A stretch of DNA of 64,000 nucleotides from Anaeromassilibacillus senegalensis (GCF_001261775.1 NZ_LN868538.1:930001-994000), one strand, 5' to 3'; counted from the first letter of the stretch, positions 43,205-53,289 are shown. Notes: generated by a model not told the origin, from the letters alone. Translations and numbers: made by a program.

Positions 43205-45808
43205 TTACTTAAGCGTCGGATAACCGCCGTCCGCAATGTTCCAGATGGAGCCGTTCCAGCCCGCGCCCGTGTAGGTAGCGGCGGTTTGCATCTCTTCCGC
43301 CGTTTTGCCCAAGCCGCGATATTTGTCGGTATCCCAACCAGTATAAACCTGGTTGTTGCGGTACAGGTTGCCCTTCTGGAAGAAGACCGTATTGGCAATG
43401 ATCTTTTCCGTGGTACCATTCTCCATTTCGCCAACCGTCGGGTGCGTCCAGGTATCCGTATTACCATAGCTGTCAGTCAGCGCGTACACCTTACTTGTAG
43501 TATAGCAATAGGAAATGCTGCCAGAATTGTAGCCGCACAGGCCGCCTGCCCGCGCACCTTTCACTGTACCAGTGGAATAGCTGTTGATCAGCGTACCGTT
43601 GTTGCTGCCAGTAAGGCCGCCATAGTAGTAATGAGCGGTTGCTTGATAGCCTGTGCCCGGATTCGCCTTTACATTTGCAGAGGATGAACAGCCTTTGATG
43701 ACTCCAGTTGTATCGTTCCATCCGACAATGCCGCCGACTTCCCAGATATTCTTCGTCCAATCTCCTGCCGTGATATTGCCGCTGATGGAACAGTTTTCAA
43801 TTTTACCCTGATTCCAACCCACCAGCATACCGGAATTGCTGTGCGCATTGACCGCGCCGTCCAATTTCAAATTGTGAATTGTTCCAGAGGAATAGCTGAA
43901 CAGACCGTTGAAGCTTTTCAGTGTTCCGACATTCATCCCTGTAATGCTCTTTCCGTTGCCGTTCAGATCACCGGTGAAAACGTTTTCGCTCGGCTCGTAT
44001 GACGTTCCATTCCAGGGATCGTCAATTCTGTTTAACTCGCCAATCGGTGTCCAATTGGGGAAATCGGTGCTCAGGTCGATGTCGTCCGCCAGAATAAACT
44101 TGCAGTGCGGATGGTTTCGAATGTTATCAAAGTCTGCCGCAGTCTTAATCACATGCTTATACGTCGGGTCCGGGCAGTCCGGATTATCCGGTTCTTCCGG
44201 ATCGGTGCCGCCCTGCTTTACCTTCACCGTGAAAGTTACGACTGCCGGGCCGTTTTCCACTGGAATGGATACATTTTGCTCCTGCTGGCTTGCCGCCACA
44301 GGATCGTATTCATAGCCGTCCGGGACTGCCACCAGGTAGGTCGTATCTTCCAGACCTTCCTCATCCGCAGCCTTAAAGAGATAAGTTCCTTTTACCAGAC
44401 CGGAATAGACTTTTGTTGTCAATACATTTGCCGTGTTTTCTTTATCGACAAAATCTACGCGCACCTGGTAGGCCTCCGGGTGTTCGCCCGGGTCGGGATC
44501 GGTGCCGCCCTCCTTCACCTTGACCGTGAAGGTTACGACTGCCGGGCCGTTCGCTACCGGGATCGCTACATTTTGTTCCTGCTGGTCTGCCGCCGCGGGA
44601 TCGTATTCATAGCCGTCCGGGGCCGCCACAGAATACACATTGCCAGCTACACCTTCCGCATCCGCGGCCTTAAAGAGATAGGCTCCCTTTACTAAGCCAG
44701 AATAGGTTTTCGTGGTATAAACGGTCTCTTGATTCTCTTTGTCAGCAAACTTAACAAGCACCTGGTACGCTTCCGGATTCTTATCCGGGTCGGGATCGGT
44801 GCCGCCGCCCTCTTTCAGCTTGACGGTAAAGGTAACGGACGCGGGATCGACCGTTCCGGCTTCCTTGTCCAGCGTAATGTCGCGGGAATCGCCCGGCGTA
44901 ACCAGTTCATAATGGTTGTCCAGCTTTGCCGTATTCGGGAAAAGCTTCGTCTCGGTCGCGCCATTCAGGAAAGTCACCTTATGCGTATAGGTGCTCTCCA
45001 CCTGTGTTCCATCCTCTGTGGCCCATTTGACTTCGACGTCTTTTGTCACTGGTTTTTCCGGCGGGGTGATCTCGCCCGCGCCCGGATCGTCCGCCTGATA
45101 CGCGTTCACGGTAAACCAGCCGTGGAAGTGCTTGGCCTGGTACTTGTTGTCCGTGTTATCCGGCAGATAGCCGCCGATTACATACTGTACGCTCTCATCC
45201 GCGCCGAGAACCTGCGGCAGGGTGTAGCCCTGCGGCTCATCTTTTGCTGTCTCATTCAGGTTGACGCCTTCCACGCGCACCCAGTTTGCTTTTTCTCCCT
45301 CTGCCGCCGTGTTTTCATAGACAACGATCTGAAGCACTTCTTTCAAAACATAGGGTGCTTCGTTGCATTTCAAAACGCCGTCCTGCTTGACGCCGCCCGT
45401 GCCGTTGTCCACCACATTGATCACGTCGTCCGTCATCGGGCCCATGTCCTGCACGGAAAAATTGATTACCGCGGGCAACGTGCCGCCGTTGTGGACGGTT
45501 ACCGGCTGGAAATACACCGGTGTGTAGCTTGAAAAACCTTCCTGATTTGTGTTGGAGATGGAGCCGTCTTCATTGACCTTTAGTTCAGCATCGAACTGAC
45601 CAAGGGTCAGCGGGCGCAGGTTTTTGAACTCCAGTTCCGCGCCGGCCGGCTTATCCGGGGTGACAGAGATGTCCAGCACACCCGCCGCAAAGTTGGCGTT
45701 CACCTTCTCTGTGTCCGTAAACCACGCCATGGTTCCGCCCACCAACAGGCTCAGCACCAGCAGAATGGAGAGACCGGACAGTGCGATTCTCTTTTTGCTT
45801 GCTTTCAT
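43205..45808 (-). CDS. TasA/CalY-like surface protein with tandem repeats and GLUG motifs
   Basis: 867 residues. N-terminus: basic, helix 'LSGLSILLVLSLLVGGTMAWFTDTEKVNANFAAGVLDI', the hallmark of SipW-processed TasA/CalY proteins. Residues about 285-540 hold three tandem beta units beginning 'EAYQV(L/R)V.F.DKEN' and closing 'VTFTVK(V/L)K', linked by Asp/Pro-rich spacers (TDPDP). Residues about 590-800 carry GLUG motifs ('GLFSYSSGTIHNLKL', 'GGIVGWNDTTGVIKGC', 'GGLTGSNNGTLINSY', 'GGLCGYNSGSISYC'), typical of right-handed beta-helical adhesins. No LPXTG. Probable extracellular matrix or adhesin component. Two overlapping palindromes sit on its promoter. No SipW peptidase is in view. Confidence 0.9.
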   Translation of the reverse strand: MKASKKRIALSGLSILLVLSLLVGGTMAWFTDTEKVNANFAAGVLDISVTPDKPAGAELEFKNLRPLTLGQFDAELKVNEDGSISNTNQEGFSSYTPVYFQPVTVHNGGTLPAVINFSVQDMGPMTDDVINVVDNGTGGVKQDGVLKCNEAPYVLKEVLQIVVYENTAAEGEKANWVRVEGVNLNETAKDEPQGYTLPQVLGADESVQYVIGGYLPDNTDNKYQAKHFHGWFTVNAYQADDPGAGEITPPEKPVTKDVEVKWATEDGTQVESTYTHKVTFLNGATETKLFPNTAKLDNHYELVTPGDSRDITLDKEAGTVDPASVTFTVKLKEGGGTDPDPDKNPEAYQVLVKFADKENQETVYTTKTYSGLVKGAYLFKAADAEGVAGNVYSVAAPDGYEYDPAAADQQEQNVAIPVANGPAVVTFTVKVKEGGTDPDPGEHPEAYQVRVDFVDKENTANVLTTKVYSGLVKGTYLFKAADEEGLEDTTYLVAVPDGYEYDPVAASQQEQNVSIPVENGPAVVTFTVKVKQGGTDPEEPDNPDCPDPTYKHVIKTAADFDNIRNHPHCKFILADDIDLSTDFPNWTPIGELNRIDDPWNGTSYEPSENVFTGDLNGNGKSITGMNVGTLKSFNGLFSYSSGTIHNLKLDGAVNAHSNSGMLVGWNQGKIENCSISGNITAGDWTKNIWEVGGIVGWNDTTGVIKGCSSSANVKANPGTGYQATAHYYYGGLTGSNNGTLINSYSTGTVKGARAGGLCGYNSGSISYCYTTSKVYALTDSYGNTDTWTHPTVGEMENGTTEKIIANTVFFQKGNLYRNNQVYTGWDTDKYRGLGKTAEEMQTAATYTGAGWNGSIWNIADGGYPTLK

Positions 45809-45863
45809 ACGTTCTTCCTCCTGACAGTTTCAAATTTCCTGATTTTTCAGGATATTTAGATAT

Positions 45864-45902
45864 ATTATAGCATCATTACCCGGTAATTTCCTGCAAATTA
45901 CC
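45864..45902 (-). promoter_or_regulatory. Promoter and overlapping palindromes of the TasA-like gene
   Basis: Minus strand -10 TATAAT at 45864-45869. ATTACC-C-GGTAAT (45876-45888) and GGTAATTT-CCTGC-AAATTACC (45882-45902) share a half site and cover the -35 region, with a further AGTAAT beyond. This looks like a cluster of regulator half sites; the regulator is unknown. Confidence 0.55.
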
Positions 45903-46084
45903 AGTAATTTATACAAAAAATGTCAGTCACAACACCCGTAGTCCTTTATACATTTTGTCTAACCGAAAATATTCCTTAGCCTGTCAAGCAATCCTCTTGT
46001 TCCCTATTTGTTTTTTACAGCAAAAGGCCGCCGTAGAGCTACAGCTCCACAGCGGCATCTGCATTTTTAAAAAATCGATCCTAT

Positions 46085-46450
46085 TCAGACCTGCAAAAAC
46101 TCTGCCTGCTTTTTCTTTGGCAGGCTGGACAGCACCAGCCGGTATGCCTGGTCGATCATCTCCCGAACCGTTTCGTCCGGCACATCGGCGTCCAGATACA
46201 GGGAGTTCCAATGTTCTTTGTTCATGTAGTATCCCGGCACTACCTTTGGGTACTGCGCGCGCAGGAACTGCCCAAACGCCGGTTCCAGCTTGATCGTAAA
46301 GATGGGTTTTCCGGTCTTATCGCCGCCCAGCATGGCAAACATCTTGCCGCCGATCAGGAAGCGTTCCGCCTCCCACTCAGCCTTATACTCCTGCACCGCG
46401 CCCTTCTTCTCCAGGCAATACGCGGGAATCCATGAATAATTTGTCTCCAT
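46085..46450 (-). CDS. MmcQ/YjbR-family protein
   Basis: 121 residues from ATG 46450 (METNYSW). 'RFLIGGKMFAMLGGDKTGKPIFTIKLEP' and 'VVPGYYMNKEHWNSLYLDADVPDETVREMIDQAYRLVLSSLPKK' are the family's signature; the fold is CyaY-like. Function is unknown despite the DNA-binding label often used. It starts four bases after the VOC-family gene ends and is in the same operon. Confidence 0.92.
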   Translation of the reverse strand: METNYSWIPAYCLEKKGAVQEYKAEWEAERFLIGGKMFAMLGGDKTGKPIFTIKLEPAFGQFLRAQYPKVVPGYYMNKEHWNSLYLDADVPDETVREMIDQAYRLVLSSLPKKKQAEFLQV

Positions 46451-46454
46451 CGCC

Positions 46455-46925
46455 TTACTGCATGCACATCCGGACAAACCCGATCGGATGCTGGATCATC
46501 TCCGCGACCTGCTCCGGGGTATTGCCCTCCGCCAAAAACTTTTTCGCCAGATATACCATGGACTCGCCCACCTCGATGATGTGCTTGTCCGGGTCGTAAA
46601 TGCGGATAACACGCTGTTTCCAGTCGTATGTCTTCACCTCATGAACCCATTCGACCTCCGGATGCGCTTTCAACAATGCAAGGAACCCGTCAAAATCGTC
46701 CGTTTCAAAATACAATTCCATATTGTGGGGTCTTTCCAGAATGGAATCCGCCGGCAGGCCTGTCAGCCACGCATAATCCTGCTGTAGGGAGAAACCGCCG
46801 TCCATCACAACATTCAGGCCGTGATCCATAGCGACCTTCTGGCCAAACAACTCTCCGTAAAACTTCTTAGAAACTTCCACATCTTTTACTGCGATTAAAG
46901 GCGCACAAAATGTCATATCCTTCAC
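46455..46925 (-). CDS. VOC-family (glyoxalase-like) protein
   Basis: 156 residues from ATG 46925. The VOC core 'APLIAVKDVEVSKKFYGELFGQKVAMDHG' and 'RVIRIYDPDKHIIEVGESM' is followed by a helical tail of about 30 residues ('TPEQVAEMIQHPIGFVRMCMQ'), a known subgroup. Possible metal ligands are Glu in 'ELYFETDD' and Glu in 'HIIEVGE'. Enzyme activity is not predictable. Co-transcribed with the MmcQ-like gene. Confidence 0.9.
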   Translation of the reverse strand: MKDMTFCAPLIAVKDVEVSKKFYGELFGQKVAMDHGLNVVMDGGFSLQQDYAWLTGLPADSILERPHNMELYFETDDFDGFLALLKAHPEVEWVHEVKTYDWKQRVIRIYDPDKHIIEVGESMVYLAKKFLAEGNTPEQVAEMIQHPIGFVRMCMQ

Positions 46926-47019
46926 CTCAACAATTTTTTTGGTAAAAGCTTACCTTATATATATTATAGGCGGCGGGGTATTCGCGGAATTGTAAAAAAC
47001 AGACTTCCTCCATATGCAA

Positions 47020-47072
47020 AAAGGCTCCATTTTCTGCCTGCCGGAATGACAGGCGGAAAACGGAGTCCTTTT
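47020..47072 (-). terminator. Terminator of the DUF378 gene
   Basis: Long imperfect stem between 47020-47038 and 47050-47070; minus strand runs into CCTTTTTGC. Confidence 0.65.
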
Positions 47073-47089
47073 CACGAAATCACGGTCCG

Positions 47090-47302
47090 CTAACTGGCGT
47101 GCGGCACGTAGTCGTCGTTGTGACGGAACAGCATGGAAACGCACCAGACGGCGGAGAGCGCAACGATCACATAGATGATGCGGCTGATCAATCCCGCCGT
47201 ACCGCCGCCGATCCAGGCGACCAGGTCAAACTGGAACAGGCCTACAAGGCCCCAGTTTAATCCGCCGATGATCAGCAGAGTCAAGGCAATTTTATCAAGC
47301 AT
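47090..47302 (-). CDS. DUF378 small membrane protein
   Basis: 70 residues with two helices, 'ALTLLIIGGLNWGLVGLF' and 'LISRIIYVIVALSAVWCVSMLF'. 'GGLNWGLVG' and 'IYxIVGLxA'-like sequence define DUF378. GGAGAGA precedes ATG 47302. Function unknown; usually monocistronic, as here. Confidence 0.92.
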   Translation of the reverse strand: MLDKIALTLLIIGGLNWGLVGLFQFDLVAWIGGGTAGLISRIIYVIVALSAVWCVSMLFRHNDDYVPHAS

Positions 47303-47475
47303 AATCTCTCTCCTTTGAATGTTTCATTCAAAATGGATTTTAGCGGAACAATCCGCACGCTGAAAGTTTTTCCCGTTTGGTGCAAATTATACGTTCATCG
47401 GCGAAGGCTTCCGAAAAACGGTTGTTTTTAAACCAAATTTAACCGGATCAAAACGTTCCCTTTATTTAACAAGGG

Positions 47476-47580
47476 TATGATAGAAAACAGAAAAACCATC
47501 CGCTCGCTTTCCTGAATTTTAAAATAGAAGCATCCCTCAACCGCCAAAGGCCTGCGTTTGCAGGCTTTTGGCGGTTTTTT
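47476..47580 (+). ncRNA. Orphan terminator with a possible short transcript
   Basis: A strong hairpin AACCGCCAAA...TTTGGCGGTT with inner GCCTGC/GCAGGC and a T6 run (47539-47580) follows no gene. A TATGAT (47476-47481) about 60 bases before could start a transcript of roughly 95 bases, but no -35 is seen. The whole 569-base gap 47303-47871 has no gene; its right part is the AT-rich promoter zone of the galactosidase. Confidence 0.3.
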
Positions 47581-47871
47581 GATCAAAACACAACCCCTCC
47601 ACAAAACGAACCGTTTTACAAACTTGTCACAATTTATGCTTTTATGGATTTTTGTTGCCAATATATGTATTTATGTCTTAATTTCTTAGAAACATCTTCC
47701 TTTTTGATGTAAAAATGTTAATATAAATTAATTTATTTGTGATTTTATTTTTATATAAATTTATCGAAACCTCCATTCCCTGGCATTTTTTATCCAGATG
47801 TAAAAGCGGCCCAGCAGCCGTTTTTTGCATAGACAGACTGTTGTCATTATCTGTGAGAAGGAGAGAGAAAA

Positions 47872-50800
47872 GTGAAGAGAGCAAAGAAACTCATTAGTAT
47901 CCTGCTCTGCGCCGCACTGCTCTGCCCGGCGTCCACCGCGGCCTTTGCCGCATCGGACATCACCGCACCGAGCGAAGTTGCACCGCACATCCTGACGACG
48001 CTGCCCACGGCAGCCGCGGGCGTTGCGCAGAATACCCTGACCCTTTCCGGCTCCAACAGGATTGTTGGAGAAACAGCGGAAAGCGCAAAAGCAAAAGAGG
48101 ACCTGCTGGCACAGCAGGAAGCAGAGGCAGCCGGGAAGCTGCCGCCCCAGATGGGTTGGTCCACCTGGAATTTCTTCCGTGAAAAGATCAATGAGGAAAA
48201 GGCCATGGACGCCGCCAAAGCATTGGTGAGCACCGGCCTGAACGAGCACGGCTATGTCTATTTCAACCTGGACGACTGCTGGCAGTCCAGTATGCGCGAC
48301 GAAAACGGCAACATGCAGTTTGACCTGACGGGCTTCCCGAGCGGCCCGCAGTTCATCAAGAACGTCAATGCCCTCGCGGGCCCGGATTCCGAGCATCCGC
48401 TCCGTGTCGGCGTGTACAGCTCCTGCGGCGACCTCACCTGTGAGGACATGCCCGGCGCAGCAGGCTACGAGGAAAAAGACGCCCGGACTTTTGCCGAGTG
48501 GGGCGTCGAATACCTCAAATACGACTACTGCCATGTAGTGGACATGGAAACCGATTCTTATACACACAGCATTAAAGCACCCGATGTGGATTACCTCTCC
48601 GTTGCAAAGGCCGGCACGCCTGAGGGAGAAAGAATCCAGGCGGAGACCGCCGAACTCTCCGGCGCAGCATCCACTGTCCGTTGCGGCAAATGCGACGGCA
48701 CCGGCTATGTAACCGGCCTGAACGCCAACGGCGGTGCGATCACATTCAAAAAGACCGTGGAAGAGGCGGGCCGCTATGTGCTGACCGTTGGCTTCCACAA
48801 GTCGGCATCCATCGTTTCCAAATTTATTTCTGCACAGGTAAACGGCGGCAAGGTATATGACACCGAGATTCCGCGCACCAGCGGCTGGAGCGGCACCGGC
48901 AGACAGCAGATGTATATTGATCTGGAAGCCGGCGAAAATACCATTAAAATTTTCAATCCCATCGACGGCCAGAAGGCGGACTCCATCCGCCGCTACAGCA
49001 AGATGGGAAATGCGCTCAAGGAATCAACCGCGCAGGTCGCGGAGGAAACCGGCAATCCGGAAAAGCCGCTTTTCTTCTCCGTGTGTGAGCACGGCAGAAC
49101 CAGCCCTTGGACCTGGGCCGGCGATTTTGCCAACTCCTGGCGAACCACCCACGACATCTCCGACAGTTGGAGTTCCATGATCGGCAACTATGAGATAAAC
49201 GTAAATCTTTGGTCTTATCAGAAGCCGGGCACCTATAACGACCCCGATATGCTCGAAGTCGGCGTCGGCAATCTGACAGCGGATGAAAACCAGGCGCACT
49301 TCTCCCTGTGGTGCATGATGAACTCCCCGCTGATTCTCGGTTGCGACGTCCGTAACTTTGTGGATCCGGAAAGCCCGGACGGTGTGGACCATTCTGCCAA
49401 CAACAACGCGTATGACATCATCACCAATCAGGATGTTATCGACATCAATCAGGACCCGCTGCTCCTGCAGGGCAAGCGCATTTCCACCGCGGACGGCATT
49501 GACATCCTGGTCAAGCCGCTTTCCGGCGGCGATGCGGCTGTTCTCTTCCTGAACAAAAATGCGGCTAACGGCGCGTCCGCCAGCATCGACCTCTCTGCTC
49601 TGGCAGAGATGGATGACCGCATTACACTTCCCTCCGCTTCTGCTTATAAAGTGAAGGATCTGTGGAGCGGTGAAGAAGCCGTAATCGGCACTTCTCTGAA
49701 TTCCGGTGCGATTCCGACGCACGGCACGCAGATGTACCGCGTCAGCAAAGTGGAGGCTGGTTCGGTCGACAAGCTGGGCACCATCAAGATCGATATGCCC
49801 AACACGGTTTTCAGCGCGGGAGAAACCGCTTCCGTCGGCGTAGTTGTTGAAAACGTCGGCAGGGAAACCATGAAAAATGTCAACGTCGCGTTCAGCGCAC
49901 CGGAAGGCTTTACGATCACCGGCGGCGAGACCATCGACGCTCTGGCTCTGAATGAGAAGAAAACCGTTACCTTTGAGGTAACCATGCCGGAAACGGCTTC
50001 CAACACCATTGCGAAGCCCGCGGACGATTATATTCTTTCCGCAACGGCTTCCTATCGCTACGACGGCGACACTGAGGATACCTCAAAGCTCGCCACCAAG
50101 GCGATCAAAGTCGCCGTGGCGCCGCAGAATACGGTGACCAAGCTGGGCGACCATCCGTGGCTGAGCTCCACCACCGGCTGGGGAACCATCAAGCGCAACA
50201 AGTCCATCGATGGCAATGTGCTTCGCCTGGGCGGCGAAACCTACACCTCCGGTATCGGCGTACACGCCGTCTCTGACATCACCCTTTATCTGGGCGGCGG
50301 CAGCTACAACTTCCATTCCTTCATTGGTGTGGACCAGGAGATGCAGGTTGATACCTCCAGCATTGAGTTCGAGGTTCTGGCCGACGGCAAGAGCATCTAC
50401 AACTCCGGCGTCATGAAGGCCAACGAGCGCAAAGAGGTCAACCTTAACATTACCGATTGCCGCGTTTTGACCCTGCACATCGGCGACGCGGGCGACGGCA
50501 TCGGTTCCGACCACGGCGACTGGGCGGATGCAACCCTGACAAAGACGGACGACGTGAAGACCTATCAGATCAACATTGCTGATACGCTCAATGGTACTGT
50601 TACAACCGATCCCGCCGATACTGTTATGGACGGCATGCCGGTAACCGTTACCTTTACGCCGGACGAGGGTTATACCACCCACATGGCGATCGTCAACAAC
50701 GAGGTCGTCGTTCCGGTAAACAACCAGCACACCGTATCCAACGTCAAGACGGATCTGGACATTTCCGCTGAATTTGTCAAGGAAGGCGAAACCGGCACAC

Positions 50801-53289
50801 AGAAGGCCATCGTTTCCGCCGGTTCCGTGGACGCGCAGGAAGTCGATTTTGGCACTGCGTTTGCTTCGCTTAACCTGCCGAAGACACTCGCCCTGCAGCT
50901 GGAAGGCGGCCTGACCGCGACGGTTCCGGTTGTCTGGAACAGCGAGGATTACAGCCCGGTTCAGTCCGGCGCACAGACGATCACCGGTATGCTGACGCTG
51001 CCAGCCTGCATTGTCAACAGCAACGGCGTGGAAGTGAAGGCCGTTGTCAATGTCGGCGAAGAAACCGCGCGCAACGTTGCGCCGGAAGCAACCGCAAGCT
51101 GCCCGAGCGGCGCTGCTGCCTCTGGTAAGCAAGCCGGCTTTATCAACGACAACATCTTTGACGACCAGGAGCCGGGTGCAAACGGCAACGGCGTATTCGC
51201 GTTCGCAAGCAACACAACCGCGGACAAAAAATATCTGGACCTCACCTGGGACAACCCGGTCGATCTCGACAGCGTAAAACTCTATACGTACTTTGCGAAG
51301 GATCAGGGCGTTACCAATTTTGACGTGCTGGTTTCCTCCGACGGCGGCGCAACCTTTACAAAAGCAGCGTCTTCCGGCGACATCAACTGGCCGTCCCCGT
51401 CTACGGAAAGAGAGCAGGCCGTGAAAGAGGTCGTCTTCAGTGAGACCGCAAAGAACGTGAACGTCCTGCGCATCATGGTCAACAAGGCCAACCTCAAGTG
51501 GAACGGCGGCGTAATCACCGAGTTCCAGGCCTTTGGCATGAATTCCAAGACAGACAATCAGGTAACTGTAAATTTTTCGGAGCCCGTTAACGGTAAGATT
51601 TCGGCAGCTACAGACAGTGGCGAAATCGTTGCGGGCACAAAGGTAGCTGCCGGAACAAATATCACCTTTACCTTTACCCCCAACGATGGATACCGTGTCA
51701 AGACCGCGACCATCAACGGCGAAGCCGTTACCCTGACCGCGGACAATACCTACACCGTGGAGAACGTCCAGGCGGACGTCGCCGCGGATGCGGAATTCGA
51801 GGCGGACGTACCCACGGAGCGCGCGCTGACCGTCAACTACAGCGGTAAGAAAGTCAGCCTGACCGTGGACGGTGAGGAACAGCGCCTGGCGGACCTGCTC
51901 GGTTCCTACAAGGCGGACGTCCTCTCCAAGACGGAGCTGCTGCTGGCCTTTGCGCCGGCGGTGGAAGGCAGAGAGATCGCCGGTGTATCTGTCAACGAAC
52001 AGGCGCAGACGGTGACCGACTCCGCAGCCTTCTCTTATGACTTCACCATGCCGAACGCGGACACCACGCTGCGCTTCGACTTTACGATCGTCAACAAGAT
52101 GATCCTGCGTTCCACAATCGAAACCGCCGAGAGCCTCCAGGAGGGCAACGAGTACAAGACCGCTATCCCGACAGTCAAGAAGTTCTTCGACAAATCTCTG
52201 GATGCGGCTGTCAAGGTGGAAACCGACAAGGCGGCCACCCAGACTGCCATCGACAACGCGTGGAAAGACATGCTCAAGGCGATCCAGATGCTCAGCTTCC
52301 AGGCGGGCGACAAGACCGCGCTGAACGCACTGCTGGAGAACTGCGCGCTGTTCGTCGAAGAAGACTACACCGCGGAGAGCTGGGCGGCCTACGAGACGGC
52401 TCTCGCAGAAGCACAGGCAGTCGCGGACGATGAAGACGCCCTGCAAAAGGACATCGACAAGGCTTACGACGATCTGATGAAGGCCGCCACTTCCCTGAAG
52501 TACCTGGCGGACAAGGACAGCCTGCGCACCCTGGTGACAGAAGCACAGAACCTTGACCTCGACAAGTACCTGGACGACGGCAAGGCGCACTTCAGCGACA
52601 TGCTGGCGGCGGCGGAAGACGTTCTCGAAAACGAAAAAGCCACCCAGAAGCAGATCAACGAAGCGGAACAGAACCTGGCCGACGCCATGTCGGCGCTCCG
52701 CCTGATCCCGAGCAGAGACGCCCTGAAGGACCTGCTCGGCATGGTCGAAGCGTTGGATTACAGCAAGTACACGGATACCAGTGTTGCGGCGCTGAAAGCG
52801 TCTATCAATCTGGCGAACGGCGTGCTGGATGATCCGAACGCAACCGACGAGGAAGTCGCGGATGCATTTGAGCTTGTCACCAACGCTTATAGCAGCTTGA
52901 AGCTGAAGCCGGAAAACAACACCTCCAAGGGCTCCAGCAGCCGTACACCGTCCTACGGCAACCTTTACGGTGCACAGGGTGTCGCGGTTGTGAACGCGGC
53001 GCAGAACATTGTAACAACCGCTTCCGTCCGTTCCGACACCACCGTTGACTTCACCCTGAAGAGAGGCAGCGCATACTGCTTCAAGATGACGGTTATCAAC
53101 GGCAGCAATGCGACCCCGAACTTCACCGTCGGCAACGGCAATGTGCTCAAGACCCAGTTTGTGGCGAAGATCGGCAGCGATTACTATTACAGAGTCTACG
53201 CCGTCGGCGCACCGGGCCAGAGCACGGGTGTGTACACCACGCTGGCAGGTGAAGCACCGCAACAGCACTGTGTGGTAACGGTTGGCTGA
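47872..53289 (+). CDS. Secreted modular GH27 alpha-galactosidase (1805 residues)
   Basis: GTG start after GAAGGAGAGAG. Signal peptide 1-27. The GH27 domain starts at about 84 ('PPQMGWSTWNFF'); nucleophile Asp218 in 'EYLKYDYC', acid/base Asp428 in 'RTTHDISD'. Between them, residues about 255-374 are an inserted CBM35-like beta-sandwich ('IQAETAELSGAA' to 'GENTIKIFNP'). Then NEW3 (about 630-745), NPCBM (about 755-885), a bacterial-repeat unit, a Big_4-type Ig-like unit, F5/8-type C (about 1065-1220), a second repeat unit, a 95-residue unit shared with the next gene ('VNYSGKKVSLTVDGEEQRLADL'), FIVAR-like three-helix repeats (about 1405-1680), a Ser/Gly linker and the shared C-terminal module (about 1718-1805). 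No LPXTG. Cleaves terminal alpha-galactose from plant or mucin glycans. Confidence 0.95.
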   Translation: MKRAKKLISILLCAALLCPASTAAFAASDITAPSEVAPHILTTLPTAAAGVAQNTLTLSGSNRIVGETAESAKAKEDLLAQQEAEAAGKLPPQMGWSTWNFFREKINEEKAMDAAKALVSTGLNEHGYVYFNLDDCWQSSMRDENGNMQFDLTGFPSGPQFIKNVNALAGPDSEHPLRVGVYSSCGDLTCEDMPGAAGYEEKDARTFAEWGVEYLKYDYCHVVDMETDSYTHSIKAPDVDYLSVAKAGTPEGERIQAETAELSGAASTVRCGKCDGTGYVTGLNANGGAITFKKTVEEAGRYVLTVGFHKSASIVSKFISAQVNGGKVYDTEIPRTSGWSGTGRQQMYIDLEAGENTIKIFNPIDGQKADSIRRYSKMGNALKESTAQVAEETGNPEKPLFFSVCEHGRTSPWTWAGDFANSWRTTHDISDSWSSMIGNYEINVNLWSYQKPGTYNDPDMLEVGVGNLTADENQAHFSLWCMMNSPLILGCDVRNFVDPESPDGVDHSANNNAYDIITNQDVIDINQDPLLLQGKRISTADGIDILVKPLSGGDAAVLFLNKNAANGASASIDLSALAEMDDRITLPSASAYKVKDLWSGEEAVIGTSLNSGAIPTHGTQMYRVSKVEAGSVDKLGTIKIDMPNTVFSAGETASVGVVVENVGRETMKNVNVAFSAPEGFTITGGETIDALALNEKKTVTFEVTMPETASNTIAKPADDYILSATASYRYDGDTEDTSKLATKAIKVAVAPQNTVTKLGDHPWLSSTTGWGTIKRNKSIDGNVLRLGGETYTSGIGVHAVSDITLYLGGGSYNFHSFIGVDQEMQVDTSSIEFEVLADGKSIYNSGVMKANERKEVNLNITDCRVLTLHIGDAGDGIGSDHGDWADATLTKTDDVKTYQINIADTLNGTVTTDPADTVMDGMPVTVTFTPDEGYTTHMAIVNNEVVVPVNNQHTVSNVKTDLDISAEFVKEGETGTQKAIVSAGSVDAQEVDFGTAFASLNLPKTLALQLEGGLTATVPVVWNSEDYSPVQSGAQTITGMLTLPACIVNSNGVEVKAVVNVGEETARNVAPEATASCPSGAAASGKQAGFINDNIFDDQEPGANGNGVFAFASNTTADKKYLDLTWDNPVDLDSVKLYTYFAKDQGVTNFDVLVSSDGGATFTKAASSGDINWPSPSTEREQAVKEVVFSETAKNVNVLRIMVNKANLKWNGGVITEFQAFGMNSKTDNQVTVNFSEPVNGKISAATDSGEIVAGTKVAAGTNITFTFTPNDGYRVKTATINGEAVTLTADNTYTVENVQADVAADAEFEADVPTERALTVNYSGKKVSLTVDGEEQRLADLLGSYKADVLSKTELLLAFAPAVEGREIAGVSVNEQAQTVTDSAAFSYDFTMPNADTTLRFDFTIVNKMILRSTIETAESLQEGNEYKTAIPTVKKFFDKSLDAAVKVETDKAATQTAIDNAWKDMLKAIQMLSFQAGDKTALNALLENCALFVEEDYTAESWAAYETALAEAQAVADDEDALQKDIDKAYDDLMKAATSLKYLADKDSLRTLVTEAQNLDLDKYLDDGKAHFSDMLAAAEDVLENEKATQKQINEAEQNLADAMSALRLIPSRDALKDLLGMVEALDYSKYTDTSVAALKASINLANGVLDDPNATDEEVADAFELVTNAYSSLKLKPENNTSKGSSSRTPSYGNLYGAQGVAVVNAAQNIVTTASVRSDTTVDFTLKRGSAYCFKMTVINGSNATPNFTVGNGNVLKTQFVAKIGSDYYYRVYAVGAPGQSTGVYTTLAGEAPQQHCVVTVG

